NCBI GenBank assembly: GCA_041476545.1
Contig: JBGOTP010000110.1
Span: 1 to 13,688, forward strand
Direction: 5' to 3'
From: JBGOTP01 sp041476545
GTDB taxonomy: Bacteria > Acidobacteriota > Vicinamibacteria > Vicinamibacterales > CAVVIG01
DNA: 13,688 nt
Part shown: piece by piece, positions 1 to 7,089 of the stretch
Position numbering within the stretch: the first letter of the stretch is position 1
Layout of the letters: each line of letters begins with the position of its first letter
The notes under the pieces: model-generated
Told to the model about the DNA's origin: nothing
The model's database searches: none
Seen by the model: only the letters and a program-made list of their open reading frames with translations
Position numbers and translations under genes: made by a program

Positions 1-25
1 GATTCACGTAGGCGAAAGCCTTCAC
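1..25 (-). CDS. Probable FAD-binding subunit of molybdenum hydroxylase (first 8 codons only)
   Basis: Only the first eight codons are in the window, reading MKAFAYVN from a GTG start. The start overlaps the stop of the Mo-cofactor subunit gene in a four-base GTGA. An AGGAGG sits six bases upstream, so a translation start here is well supported. An N-terminus of the form MK-x-F-x-Y-V is common in the FAD-binding (CoxM/CutM-like) subunits of xanthine dehydrogenase-family enzymes, and this is the third gene expected in such an operon. The FAD subunit would pass electrons from the iron-sulfur clusters to an acceptor. Identity is inferred from position and eight residues only; the rest of the gene lies outside the window. 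Confidence 0.6.
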
Positions 26-2337
26 AGCGTCCCTCCTGCCTTCTGTTGCTCGATCGCCGCGAGAATCTTGTGAGGATGAAGCGGCAAGCTTCGAATCGAC
101 GCGCCGGTGGCGTTGCGCACGGCGTTTGCGATGGCCGATGAGAGCGACACCGTTGGCGGCTCGCCGATGCCGATGATGCCGCGCTCCGGCATGTCCTTCA
201 GCACGATCGTGATCTGGGGGATGTCCGACATGCCGGCCAGCAGGTACATCTCCATGTTCGGATTCACCATCTGGCCGGTGGTCCGATCGAGGATGCGATC
301 CTCGAAGAGTGCAAAGTTCATCGAGCTGATGACGCCGCCGTACACCTGGCTTTCGGCGGTGAGCTTGTCCACGACGAGACCGCAGTCCTGAATGGCCAGC
401 ACGCGTTTGACCTTCACGATGCCGGTCTCGATGTCCACGCTCACTTCGGTGAACTGCGCGCCGCTCGAGTTGGCGCCGGAGAAGCCGGCCTCCCAGGCGC
501 TGTCGACCGAAATCGTGTCGGCGCCGAGCGTCTTGCAGGCGTCTTTCCAGGTCACGCCCTTCGTGGGCGTGTCCTTCACGAAGATGCGTCCGCCGCCCGC
601 GGCGAGTGCCGACGCCTGAACACCGAGTGTCGGCGCCACTTTCTCGTAGAGGGCTTCGAGTGCCTTGGCCGCCGTGAGGCGAATAGCCGGCATCGCCGAC
701 GCCGCCGTCGTGCTGCCGCCCGATCCGCCGCTTCGCGGATAGTTGGTGTCGCCAATCTCCGGACGAACGGCGCTGACGGGCAGGCCGAGCGTTTCGGCTG
801 TCACCATCGCGATGATCGTGCGCGTGCCGGTCCCGATGTCCTGGGTGCCGCACTTCATGACGACCGTTCCGTCGGCGGAGATGTCGCAGTGGGCCTGGGT
901 GCCGCTACCGCCGCCGCCCCACGTGTGAACCGAGCAGCCGAATCCGGTCTTGATTGGTCCGGGGGTCGGATCTCCGGTCGCGTGACGCTTCTCCCACCCG
1001 AACAGCCTCGCGCCTTCAGGCAGATAGTTCCGGTACTGCGCGTTTGGAACAAGCGCGGGCGAATTCTTGATGCGGAACGCCACCGGATCCATCTTCACGC
1101 GATCCGCGAGTTCATCCATCAGGACTTCGGTGAGGAAGCAGGCTTGCGGATGACCCGGCGCGCGCATCGGGCGCTGCGTGCCCGTGTTGATATAGACGTC
1201 CTTGTGCGTGCGTTTCCGGTTCGGGAACACGTAGATGTACGGGATGGGCAACTGGCCGACCCCCTGACCCGCGCCGCCCGTGCCCCAGCTCTCGGCCTGG
1301 TACGACGTGAGCGTGCCATCCGCGGTCACTCCGGCCTTGACCTTTGCACCCGCCGACGGACGATTCCCCGTGTCCAGATGCTCTTCCTTGCGATCAAGAA
1401 TGAGCTTCACCGGCAGCTTGGCCATCTGCGCGAGCTTCGCGCCGATGACGGCTTCAGGTCCTGCCTGCAGCTTGCTGCCGAACCCGCCACCCATGTACTG
1501 GGTAATGACGCGGACGTTGGCGGCCGGAATGCCGAGACCCATCGAAATTCCCTGTTGCGAGGGGAAGATGCCCTGCGTCGAGCACCAGCACGTCACCTTG
1601 TCTCCTTCCCACTCAGCCACGATGGAGTGAGACTCGAGACAGACGTGGGTAATCACGTGGGTGTAGTACGTCGCCTCGACGATGTGCGCGGCCTGCTTGA
1701 AGCCGGCTTCGATATCGCCGACGTCGGTGGCCATGCCCGGCCGCGTATTGCCGCCCATGAAGACGACCGGCGCGTCGGGATCCATCGCCTGTTCTTCATT
1801 GGCGAAAAACGGAAGTTGCTCGTACACCACTTTGACGAGCCTGGCCGCGTCCTTTGCACGCTCTTCCGTGTCGGCGGCAAGCGCGGCCACGATGTCGCCC
1901 TGGTACATCACCTGGGCGCCCGGCTCTTTCACGTTGTACGCGGCCTTGACGCCCGGGGCCCTTAGCGCTTCGGACAAATCGATCGACGTGATCCGCGCGT
2001 GCGGAAACGGCGACCGGATAATCCGCGCATGGATCATTCCGGGTCGGTTGATGTCGTGGGTGTACTTCGCGCGACCGGTCACCTTGTCGGGTCCGTCGAG
2101 CCGCTTGACGGCCGTGCCGAGCAGCACAGGCTTCGCCGGCCAGGGATATTTGAGTGCAAGCGCGGAGGGTGGCGCTGGCGCGGCACCGCGACCGGGTGCC
2201 TGACCGCCTGCTGGAGGCGCGCCGGCCGTTGGAGGCGCGCCCGCCGGAGCTGCGCCCCGACCGCCGCCGCGACCGCCGGCTCCGCGACCTGCTGGTGCGC
2301 CGCCTGCTGGCTGCTGAGGATCCTGGTTGTTAGGCAC
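22..2337 (-). CDS. Xanthine dehydrogenase-family molybdopterin-binding (large) subunit
   Basis: Catalytic subunit of a molybdenum hydroxylase, which hydroxylates a heterocycle or aldehyde using water. From the GTG at 2337 the protein has 771 residues, normal for the family. This start has AAGGGGG six bases upstream and overlaps the previous stop by eight bases. An ATG at 2409 would add 24 residues read out of frame through the previous gene and is less likely. Visible motifs are GGGFGSK near residues 283-289, RAPGHPQ near 392, and GIGEPP near the C-terminus with the expected catalytic Glu near 726. The CO dehydrogenase active-site signatures (AYRCSFR, AYRGAGR) are absent, so this is not a CoxL; the substrate cannot be told. 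Residues 2 to about 60 are a Gly/Ala/Pro/Arg-rich tail with no signal peptide. Export is probably as a complex with the Tat-bearing partner subunit. Confidence 0.93.
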   Translation of the reverse strand: MPNNQDPQQPAGGAPAGRGAGGRGGGRGAAPAGAPPTAGAPPAGGQAPGRGAAPAPPSALALKYPWPAKPVLLGTAVKRLDGPDKVTGRAKYTHDINRPGMIHARIIRSPFPHARITSIDLSEALRAPGVKAAYNVKEPGAQVMYQGDIVAALAADTEERAKDAARLVKVVYEQLPFFANEEQAMDPDAPVVFMGGNTRPGMATDVGDIEAGFKQAAHIVEATYYTHVITHVCLESHSIVAEWEGDKVTCWCSTQGIFPSQQGISMGLGIPAANVRVITQYMGGGFGSKLQAGPEAVIGAKLAQMAKLPVKLILDRKEEHLDTGNRPSAGAKVKAGVTADGTLTSYQAESWGTGGAGQGVGQLPIPYIYVFPNRKRTHKDVYINTGTQRPMRAPGHPQACFLTEVLMDELADRVKMDPVAFRIKNSPALVPNAQYRNYLPEGARLFGWEKRHATGDPTPGPIKTGFGCSVHTWGGGGSGTQAHCDISADGTVVMKCGTQDIGTGTRTIIAMVTAETLGLPVSAVRPEIGDTNYPRSGGSGGSTTAASAMPAIRLTAAKALEALYEKVAPTLGVQASALAAGGGRIFVKDTPTKGVTWKDACKTLGADTISVDSAWEAGFSGANSSGAQFTEVSVDIETGIVKVKRVLAIQDCGLVVDKLTAESQVYGGVISSMNFALFEDRILDRTTGQMVNPNMEMYLLAGMSDIPQITIVLKDMPERGIIGIGEPPTVSLSSAIANAVRNATGASIRSLPLHPHKILAAIEQQKAGGTL
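32..37 (-). promoter_or_regulatory. Ribosome binding site for the FAD subunit
   Basis: AGGAGG on the minus strand, six bases before the GTG at position 25. It lies inside the last codons of the Mo-cofactor subunit gene. It is the main evidence that another gene begins at the window edge. Confidence 0.75.
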
Positions 2338-2965
2338 GGGCCACCCCCTTCGCTTTGGTCGCCGCTTCCAGGACGCGGACGAACGTGCCGCAGCGGCAGA
2401 TATTGCCATCGAGCCCCTTCCGGATTTGGGTCTCGGTTGGATTGCGATTCTTCTCGAGGAGCGCGACCGTCGCCATGATGAACCCCGGCGTGCAGAACCC
2501 GCACATCAGCGCGTCCTGATCGCAGAACGCCTGCTGCACCGGGTGCATCGTGCCGTTGGCGCTCGCCAGTCCTTCGACGTTGCGCACCTGCTTGCCCTGC
2601 ATCTCGATCGCGAGCGTCGAGCACGCGTAGATGGCGCGCCCGTCGACGATCATCGTGCAGGCGCCGCACGTGCCGCGATCGCACACGCGTTTGTTGCCGG
2701 TGAGATCGGCGCGCTGCCGCATCGCGTCGAGCAGCGTGACACGCGGTTCGATCCGAAGATCGATCCGTTTGCCGTTCACGGTGAGTTGGACCGGTACGTC
2801 ACCGGGCCCGAGGACCCGCGCCGCACCGGTGGTCTGCGCATCAACATCGGCGACACCGCCAACGACGCCCGCGGCGATGCTGGTGACACCGGCCGACTTC
2901 AGAAAGTCGCGCCGGCTGACGCTGAAGCGCTCAGTCTTGTCTGGTTTCTCGTCTTTCGAAGCCAT
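2330..2965 (-). CDS. Tat-exported [2Fe-2S] subunit of molybdenum hydroxylase
   Basis: Electron-transfer small subunit of a xanthine dehydrogenase-family enzyme, 211 residues. It opens with a Tat signal (SRRDFLK, twin Arg at 18-19) and a hydrophobic stretch to about residue 43, so the enzyme should act in the periplasm. A plant-type ferredoxin domain follows, with cluster ligands C95, C100, C103 and C115. The helical second domain has C155, C158, C190 and C192, so both [2Fe-2S] sites are complete. The ATG at 2965 has AGGGGG about eight bases upstream. It is first in the operon, followed by the Mo subunit (eight-base overlap) and then the FAD subunit. Family assignment is firm; the substrate is unknown. 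Confidence 0.95.
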   Translation of the reverse strand: MASKDEKPDKTERFSVSRRDFLKSAGVTSIAAGVVGGVADVDAQTTGAARVLGPGDVPVQLTVNGKRIDLRIEPRVTLLDAMRQRADLTGNKRVCDRGTCGACTMIVDGRAIYACSTLAIEMQGKQVRNVEGLASANGTMHPVQQAFCDQDALMCGFCTPGFIMATVALLEKNRNPTETQIRKGLDGNICRCGTFVRVLEAATKAKGVARA

Positions 2966-3271
2966 GAACGAGCCCCCTCATGGGCAAGGAGAAAATTGGA
3001 TGGACAAGAGAATAGTCGAAGCCGGCCAACCTTTACAAGAAATCCTGAGCGGAGGCGTCTGGAGCATGGCCCGTGATTCGTGTTCCATTCGCCCCTCCGG
3101 TCCTGGCCGTCGGCACTGATTTCGACGACGGTCGCGTCCATCGTTTCGACATAGAGCTTCATAGTCAGGCCTGTTTATGATCACGACGATCAACGCAGAG
3201 CGCGCAGAGACCGCAGAGCCAATGGTTTTCTCTCTGCGAACTCTGCGGCCTCTGCGTTTAGTGTCGTCCGG
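2966..3271. other. 306-base gap upstream of the molybdenum hydroxylase operon
   Basis: Gap between the start of the [2Fe-2S] gene and the stop of the ACT-domain gene, both on the minus strand. It must contain the hydroxylase promoter, but I see no convincing -35/-10 pair. Its far end holds the 67-base inverted repeat described separately. A minus-strand reading frame starting at 3162 (MKLYVETMDATVVEISADG) runs 87 codons but ends inside the [2Fe-2S] gene and lacks a good ribosome site, so I do not call it a gene. Confidence 0.7.
3192..3258. repeat. Inverted repeat with three 9-base units per arm (NNCGCAGAG)
   Basis: The left arm, 3192-3218, is three consecutive 9-mers of form NNCGCAGAG. The right arm, 3232-3258, is the reverse complement pattern, CTCTGCGNN three times. 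The arms pair at 23 of 27 positions, the mismatches falling only in the variable NN positions, and enclose a 13-base loop. The element begins 13 bases past the stop of the ACT-domain gene, so its RNA could form a long hairpin acting as a terminator or mRNA-stabilising end. There is no T tract directly after the stem. It resembles a dispersed REP-like intergenic element; that it occurs elsewhere in the genome is inference. Confidence 0.85.
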
Positions 3272-3655
3272 TCATACGCCAGCCGCGGCGGCTGCACGCT
3301 GCGCATCATCCACACCGAGGACGACGACAGCGCCCGTGCCACCCTCGAATGCGCCGCCATATGCGTACTCCACGTTCACACCGGCATCGGCGACGAGCCT
3401 CGCCGCCGGTGACAATCCGCCGGGGGCGTTGGCAATCGAGAGCACGATCACGTCCCGTTCGCTGACCTGATGGTGACCTGCCCGGAGCACGCCGGCGCCA
3501 AGCACATGATTGTCGACGACGAGACGCAACTGACCGCCGGAGTCGAGCGACACGGCATTGATATTGACGCGCTCGTCCGACAGCAGACGACACACGCCGG
3601 CAAGGGCTCCGGGGCTGTTGGGCAGACGGAGGCTGAGTTCTGTGCGGGTCGGCAT
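3272..3655 (-). CDS. Protein with two ACT domains
   Basis: 127 residues, made almost entirely of two ACT-like repeats at about 5-65 and 68-122. The first has the typical NSPGALAGV turn followed by a helix and VNINAVSL. The second has NAPGGLSPAARLVADAGVNV followed by EYAYGG. Stand-alone ACT proteins usually bind amino acids and sense or regulate amino acid metabolism; no catalytic domain is attached. The start at 3655 fits the domain boundary, but no purine-rich ribosome site precedes it, so translation may be leaderless or weak. It stands apart from its neighbours, with repeat elements on both sides. Ligand and partner are unknown. Confidence 0.85.
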   Translation of the reverse strand: MPTRTELSLRLPNSPGALAGVCRLLSDERVNINAVSLDSGGQLRLVVDNHVLGAGVLRAGHHQVSERDVIVLSIANAPGGLSPAARLVADAGVNVEYAYGGAFEGGTGAVVVLGVDDAQRAAAAAGV

Positions 3656-3692
3656 GGCGAGAGGTTAGCAGAGGAAGGGCTGGGAGATCAGA

Positions 3693-3796
3693 TACCCTCA
3701 GGCTGAGAGCTGAGGGCTAAGAGCCGGGAGCTGAGGACTCTCACCTTCAGCCCTCAGCCCTCCAGCCCTCTTAAAAAGCCCTCCAGCCCTGAGGTA
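3693..3796. repeat. CAGCCCT-rich repeat cluster and imperfect inverted repeat
   Basis: Fills most of the gap between the OmpA gene (ends 3808) and the ACT gene (starts 3655). CAGCCCT occurs at 3748-3754, 3755-3761, 3763-3769 and 3784-3790. A perfect 14-base direct repeat, AGCCCTCCAGCCCT, occurs at 3756-3769 and 3777-3790, separated by CTTAAAA. The left part (3693-3736) is rich in the complementary pattern GCTGAGG/GAGGGCT, so the whole can fold into a long imperfect hairpin whose outer ends, TACCCTCAGG and CCTGAGGTA, pair. It may end transcription of the OmpA operon, but it is not a textbook terminator. Confidence 0.7.
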
Positions 3797-3807
3797 GTGC
3801 AGCGTGT

Positions 3808-4518
3808 CTACACCAGGACCCTGATCACGACGCGACGATTCTGTGCGCGGCCATCCTTGGTCTTGTTCGGCGCAACCGGCTTCTCCTGGCCGTAGCTGAT
3901 GACGTTCATCTTGTGCAGCGGAATCTGATGCTGTTCGTAGAGATACCGCTTGACCGCTTCGGCGCGCTCCATGCCCACCTTCTCATTGACCATCTTGTCG
4001 CCGACATTGTCGGTGTGCCCCTCGATTTCGAAGTAGGCACCCTTGGGGTCGGCCTTGAGCTGGCCGATCAGTTCGTCCAGCTTCGCCTTGGCCTCGTCGG
4101 GCAGATCCGTTTTGTTGAACTTGAAGTTGCCCTGGTCCTCGCTCAGCACGACTTCGAACACGAGCCGTTTCGACGCGCGGTCGACGGCCTCGGCCCTCGA
4201 GTTGGCCGCCTCGGCCCTCGTACCCGCGTTCGTTGCGAGATTCGCCGCGGCGCTGGCCGCGGTATTGGCCACCTGGGCGGACTGACTGGCTTGATTCGCG
4301 GCCTGCCCCGCGGCCTGCGCTTTCTGGTCGACTTCGGAAATCCGCCCCTCGTTCGCGCGAGTGTGCTCCTGCGTCTCCTCCACCGACCGGCCGAGCGAGT
4401 CCACCTTCGCATTCACATCACCCACGCTCGTGCGGACGAATTTCTTCGAGGCACAAGCCGTGGTGCCACCGGCGACGAGCGCCGCGAGCGGTACGACCAT
4501 CATGAGTTTACGGAACAT
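3808..4518 (-). CDS. OmpA-family peptidoglycan-binding envelope protein
   Basis: 236 residues. It begins with a signal peptide ending near Cys22 (sequence GGTTAC). This could be a lipoprotein site, although the residues before the Cys are a weak lipobox. Residues about 35-118 are an Ala-rich, charged, heptad-like segment that should form a long helix or coiled coil, as in Lpp-like spacers. Residues about 120-236 are an OmpA C-terminal domain with the GHTDN motif (Asp170) and MERAEAV (Arg185), the pair that holds the diaminopimelate of peptidoglycan, and a final QNRRVVI. There is no beta-barrel domain, so it is a periplasmic or lipid-anchored tether. The start has AGGAGG five bases upstream. 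It is second in an operon after the VWA gene. Confidence 0.9.
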   Translation of the reverse strand: MFRKLMMVVPLAALVAGGTTACASKKFVRTSVGDVNAKVDSLGRSVEETQEHTRANEGRISEVDQKAQAAGQAANQASQSAQVANTAASAAANLATNAGTRAEAANSRAEAVDRASKRLVFEVVLSEDQGNFKFNKTDLPDEAKAKLDELIGQLKADPKGAYFEIEGHTDNVGDKMVNEKVGMERAEAVKRYLYEQHQIPLHKMNVISYGQEKPVAPNKTKDGRAQNRRVVIRVLV

Positions 4519-4523
4519 ACGAT

Positions 4524-4529
4524 CCTCCT
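4524..4529 (-). promoter_or_regulatory. Ribosome binding site of the OmpA-family gene
   Basis: AGGAGG on the minus strand, five bases before the ATG at 4518 and just after the TAG of the VWA gene (4531-4533). It fixes the start and indicates translation as a downstream operon gene. Confidence 0.8.
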
Positions 4530-4530
4530 G

Positions 4531-5478
4531 CTACGAAATCGGGCGAGATTGCCCCACGTCATACCCACTCCGGGCGCGAACAACGAGATCCTTGTCGCGA
4601 GTGCGGACCACGAGCGAATGCCAGCCCGGCTGACTGCTCGATTCAAACGCGATGACGTACTGGTGTCGAAGCTCGTCGAGAATCACGCGCGCGATCGCCC
4701 TTCGATCGGCCGACGCGCTGACGACAAAGCTGCGCCCTCCTGTCCACGACGCAAGATTGGCCAGCGTGCCGGTCTGCAGCGAACGTTCAGCCGTCACGGT
4801 CGAAATATCGGACGCTGGATTGTCGATGAGCGGCACGAGTCCAACGATGTACACCGGCACGTCGATGGCACTGGCGACGGCGGAAGCCTCGGCGGGCGTG
4901 AGCCGGCTCCAGTTGTCACTCCCGTCCGTGAAGACGATCACGGCGCGGCGCAGACCCTCCCGATTCGTCAGCCGCCTGGCGGTCGCCGCGATCGCGTCCC
5001 GCAGGGACGTGGCTCCGAAGGGCTTGATCATCGACAGCGTCCGCGGCAGCGCCTGCACACCGGCCGCGAAGGGCTGGATTTCATCGAGGTGTGTATCGAA
5101 CGTGAAGATCCCCACTTCGTCCCGCTGACGATCCAGCCCCTCCAACATGAACGTGGCGGCCTGCCGGGCGCTGTCCATCTGTGCTTCCATGCTGCCGCTG
5201 ACGTCGATGAGCAGCGCGACACTCACCGCCGGGTAATCTTGCTGAAAGTCGCTGATACGCCGCGATTCGCCGCCGTCGAGCACCTCGAAGTCTCGCGCCG
5301 ACAGGTTCGAGATGAAGCGTCCCTTGCGGTCACGAACGATCGCGCTGACGCGCACCAGCTCGACCTTCGCCTTGAAGGTGGTCGCCCCAACCGGTTCCTG
5401 GGCGTGAAGAACGAAGCCGGCCCTCGCCGCCACGACCAGAAGCACCGTCGCTAAAATGATGAGCTTGTGTCGAGTCAC
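4531..5478 (-). CDS. Secreted VWA protein (VWFA-related Acidobacterial type)
   Basis: 315 residues from a GTG start with AGGAG six bases upstream. A signal peptide covers about residues 1-26 (LHAQ end). Residues about 35-80 form the short beta region with VRDRKGRFISNLSARDFEVLDGG that precedes the VWA fold in this acidobacterial family (known to me as TIGR03436). The VWA domain spans about 86-280 with a complete metal site: DVSGS at 92-96, Thr157 in GATS, and Asp185 in FTDG. Such proteins bind protein partners through a divalent metal ion; no enzyme activity is expected. No transmembrane anchor is seen at the C-terminus. It is first in an operon with the OmpA-family gene, 12 bases downstream, which suggests a shared envelope role. 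Partner and pathway are unknown. Confidence 0.9.
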   Translation of the reverse strand: MTRHKLIILATVLLVVAARAGFVLHAQEPVGATTFKAKVELVRVSAIVRDRKGRFISNLSARDFEVLDGGESRRISDFQQDYPAVSVALLIDVSGSMEAQMDSARQAATFMLEGLDRQRDEVGIFTFDTHLDEIQPFAAGVQALPRTLSMIKPFGATSLRDAIAATARRLTNREGLRRAVIVFTDGSDNWSRLTPAEASAVASAIDVPVYIVGLVPLIDNPASDISTVTAERSLQTGTLANLASWTGGRSFVVSASADRRAIARVILDELRHQYVIAFESSSQPGWHSLVVRTRDKDLVVRARSGYDVGQSRPIS

Positions 5479-5722
5479 CGCTTGCTCCTGTTCAAATGTG
5501 CTGCCATTTTTTGTAATCTATTAGATTCAATGAGTTACAAGCGTTACTGCCCTTTGAGTGCCTCGATCAAAGCCCCGATTGGGTAAAAATGACGCAGTCT
5601 GTCCGAATTCGTCCAGACCGGGTGACGTAATAAGTTACACTCCGCGCTACGTCACCGCGCCAAATCGAGAATCCCTGCAGCCCGATCCCGCGCGCCTCCG
5701 GTGAACGCGGTAAGATCTTGCG
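5479..5722. promoter_or_regulatory. Divergent intergenic region between VWA and aminotransferase genes
   Basis: The 244 bases between two divergent starts must hold promoters for both. The part next to the VWA gene (about 5505-5540) is clearly AT-richer than the surroundings. It contains a perfect 13-base dyad, AATCTA-T-TAGATT, at 5515-5527, set inside TTGTAA at 5511 and TTACAA at 5535. CTTTGA and TCAAAG at 5552-5557 and 5567-5572 form another dyad with a nine-base spacer. AGTTACA occurs at 5533 and again at 5633, exactly 100 bases apart. I could not assign a convincing sigma-70 promoter pair, so the exact sites remain open. Confidence 0.5.
5621..5656. promoter_or_regulatory. Perfect 9-base inverted repeat, possible operator
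   Basis: GGTGACGTA at 5621-5629 and TACGTCACC at 5648-5656, with an 18-base spacer. It lies 66 bases before the aminotransferase start, a position suited to a regulator of that gene. The spacer contains one of the AGTTACA copies. Function as an operator is inference; no regulator gene is in the window. Confidence 0.4.
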
Positions 5723-6931
5723 GTGTCGACGATCCGCGCCTCAGTTCCGATCGCCCAGCGCGTCCGGAGCTTTTCCTACGCCATCCGTAATATCGTCGCG
5801 GAAGCGCGTCGAGTTGAGGCCTCTGGTCGCACCGTGCGGTATCTCAACGTCGGCAACCCCCCGGCGTTTGGCTTCGGTCCGCCTCCGCATCTCATTGCGG
5901 CCGTCGAGCGGGCGATGCGCGACGGCCACAACGGGTACGGTCCTTCTCCTGGGATCGCACCGGCCAGGGAGGCCGTTGCCGACGAGTACACCAGCCGCGG
6001 ATGGAACGTCTCGGCCGACCGCGTATTCATTACCGCGGGCACATCGGAGGGCATCGAGCTCGCGCTGAGTGCGCTCGTGGATCCAGACGACGAAGTGCTG
6101 GTCCCGATGCCGACCTATCCCTTGTACACAGCGGTACTGGCCAAGATTGGCGCGCGCCCCGTGTTCTACCGTGCCGACCCGGCACGTGGCTGGTTGCCGG
6201 CGGTCGAAGAGCTCGACAGCCTGGTCACGCCGAGGACCCGCGCGCTCGTCGTCATCGACCCGAATAATCCAACCGGGGCAACCTATCCCGCGTCCGTGCG
6301 CGGCGGGCTACTGGACTTCGCCGAGCGACAGGGGCTGCCGATTCTCGCCGACGAAGTGTACGGTGACCTCGGCTTCGACGGCCCCGTTCCACCGCTTGGC
6401 AGTCTGAATCCCGACGCGGCGGTGATTTCCTTCTCGAGCTTGTCGAAGGGTTACCTGGCGCCGGGCTGGCGCACCGGCTGGCTCGCCGTGGGCCGCTCGC
6501 CGCGACTGGACGATGTTGTCACGGCGATCGGCAAACTGGCGGACGGACGACTGTGCAGCACAGTGCCGATGGAGTACGCCGTGGACGCGGCGATCCGCGG
6601 CGACCGATCGCATCAGACGTCGTTCCGAGCCGCGCTCAAGGCCCGCGCCGAGGTCACGACCGAATCGCTCAACGCGATTCCCGGCGTGTCGTGCGTGGCC
6701 CCGACCGCCGCCTTCTATGCCATGCCGAAGATCTCGCTGCCACCCGGCCGGACCGACGAGGACTACGTCGTGGCGCTGCTGCGCACGACCGGTGTGCTCT
6801 GTGTCTACGGTTCCGGTTTCGGGATGCCCGCAGCCGACGGTTTCTTCCGCATCGTGTTTCTGGCGTCACCGGCTGAACTACGCGACATTTTCGCGCTGAT
6901 GCGAGAGTTCACCGCGACGTACCTGGGCTGA
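5723..6931 (+). CDS. Class I aminotransferase, AlaA-like (alanine transaminase family)
   Basis: 402 residues, a PLP-dependent enzyme of fold type I, cytoplasmic. It resembles AlaA-type alanine aminotransferases, which interconvert pyruvate plus glutamate with alanine plus 2-oxoglutarate. The likeness includes the N-terminal region LNVGNPPAFGFGPP and the end VYGSGFGMPAADGFFRIVFL. Catalytic features are DPNNPTG (Asn182), LADEVYG (Asp210 and Tyr213), SFSSLSKGYLAPGWRTGW with the PLP Lys242 and phosphate-binding Arg250, and Arg376 for the substrate carboxylate. The GTG start at 5723 has only a weak GGTAAG eight bases upstream, but it agrees with the expected N-terminus. It is transcribed away from the VWA gene. 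Family is sure; the amino acid substrate is inferred. Confidence 0.92.
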   Translation: MSTIRASVPIAQRVRSFSYAIRNIVAEARRVEASGRTVRYLNVGNPPAFGFGPPPHLIAAVERAMRDGHNGYGPSPGIAPAREAVADEYTSRGWNVSADRVFITAGTSEGIELALSALVDPDDEVLVPMPTYPLYTAVLAKIGARPVFYRADPARGWLPAVEELDSLVTPRTRALVVIDPNNPTGATYPASVRGGLLDFAERQGLPILADEVYGDLGFDGPVPPLGSLNPDAAVISFSSLSKGYLAPGWRTGWLAVGRSPRLDDVVTAIGKLADGRLCSTVPMEYAVDAAIRGDRSHQTSFRAALKARAEVTTESLNAIPGVSCVAPTAAFYAMPKISLPPGRTDEDYVVALLRTTGVLCVYGSGFGMPAADGFFRIVFLASPAELRDIFALMREFTATYLG

Positions 6932-7089
6932 CCCGACCCACCTCCGCACGCCGCCGCCCTCGGGCTTCCGTCCCCCGACCCGGACTTTAGTCATCCTCCG
7001 GAAGCACTTCCGCAGGCGTTCCCCCGGTGCAACGGTGGTCCATCTTTTGATGCTCGTTGCCGACAGGAGGGATTCGCACTCATACCTGG
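6932..7089. other. 158-base gap with short palindrome
   Basis: The gap lies between the aminotransferase and the small membrane protein gene. It contains a 14-base dyad, CGGAAG-CA-CTTCCG, at 6999-7012, and GACT-TT-AGTC just before it near 6983-6992. An AGGAGG at 7065-7070 is the best ribosome site for the next gene, although far from its ATG. No clear terminator or promoter is visible. Confidence 0.4.

Noticed and set aside
889..1965. Plus-strand 358-codon open frame opposite the Mo-cofactor gene
   Set aside because: Antisense shadow in GC-rich DNA. The product is Arg/His/Asp-rich without recognisable motifs, and the minus strand encodes a clear conserved enzyme.
22..2337. Carbon monoxide dehydrogenase large subunit
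   Set aside because: Neither the form I (AYRCSFR) nor the form II (AYRGAGR) active-site loop is present; QRPMRAPGHPQ stands in that region.
22..2409. ATG at 2409 as start of the Mo-cofactor subunit
   Set aside because: The extra 24 residues are read out of frame through the [2Fe-2S] gene. The GTG at 2337 has a ribosome site and the compact overlap usual in these operons.
2899..3162. Minus-strand 87-codon frame starting MKLYVETMDATVV
   Set aside because: The opening residues look protein-like, but the frame loses that character after about 30 residues, overlaps the [2Fe-2S] gene out of frame and lacks a good ribosome site.
3777..3792. Intrinsic terminator for the OmpA operon (GGGC followed by TTTTT on the minus strand)
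   Set aside because: There is a T tract, but no stem directly before it; only a larger imperfect hairpin can form, so a classical terminator is not supported.
3913..5454. Plus-strand 513-codon open frame across the OmpA and VWA genes
   Set aside because: It spans two well-supported minus-strand genes and the gap between them, and no domain was recognised; typical third-position GC artefact.
5552..5572. FNR/CRP-type binding site (TTTGA...TCAAA)
   Set aside because: The half-sites are nine bases apart, not the spacing used by FNR or CRP, and no such regulator is in the window.
6999..7012. Hairpin terminator after the aminotransferase
   Set aside because: The two-base loop is too small for an RNA hairpin and no T tract follows; it is kept only as a DNA dyad.
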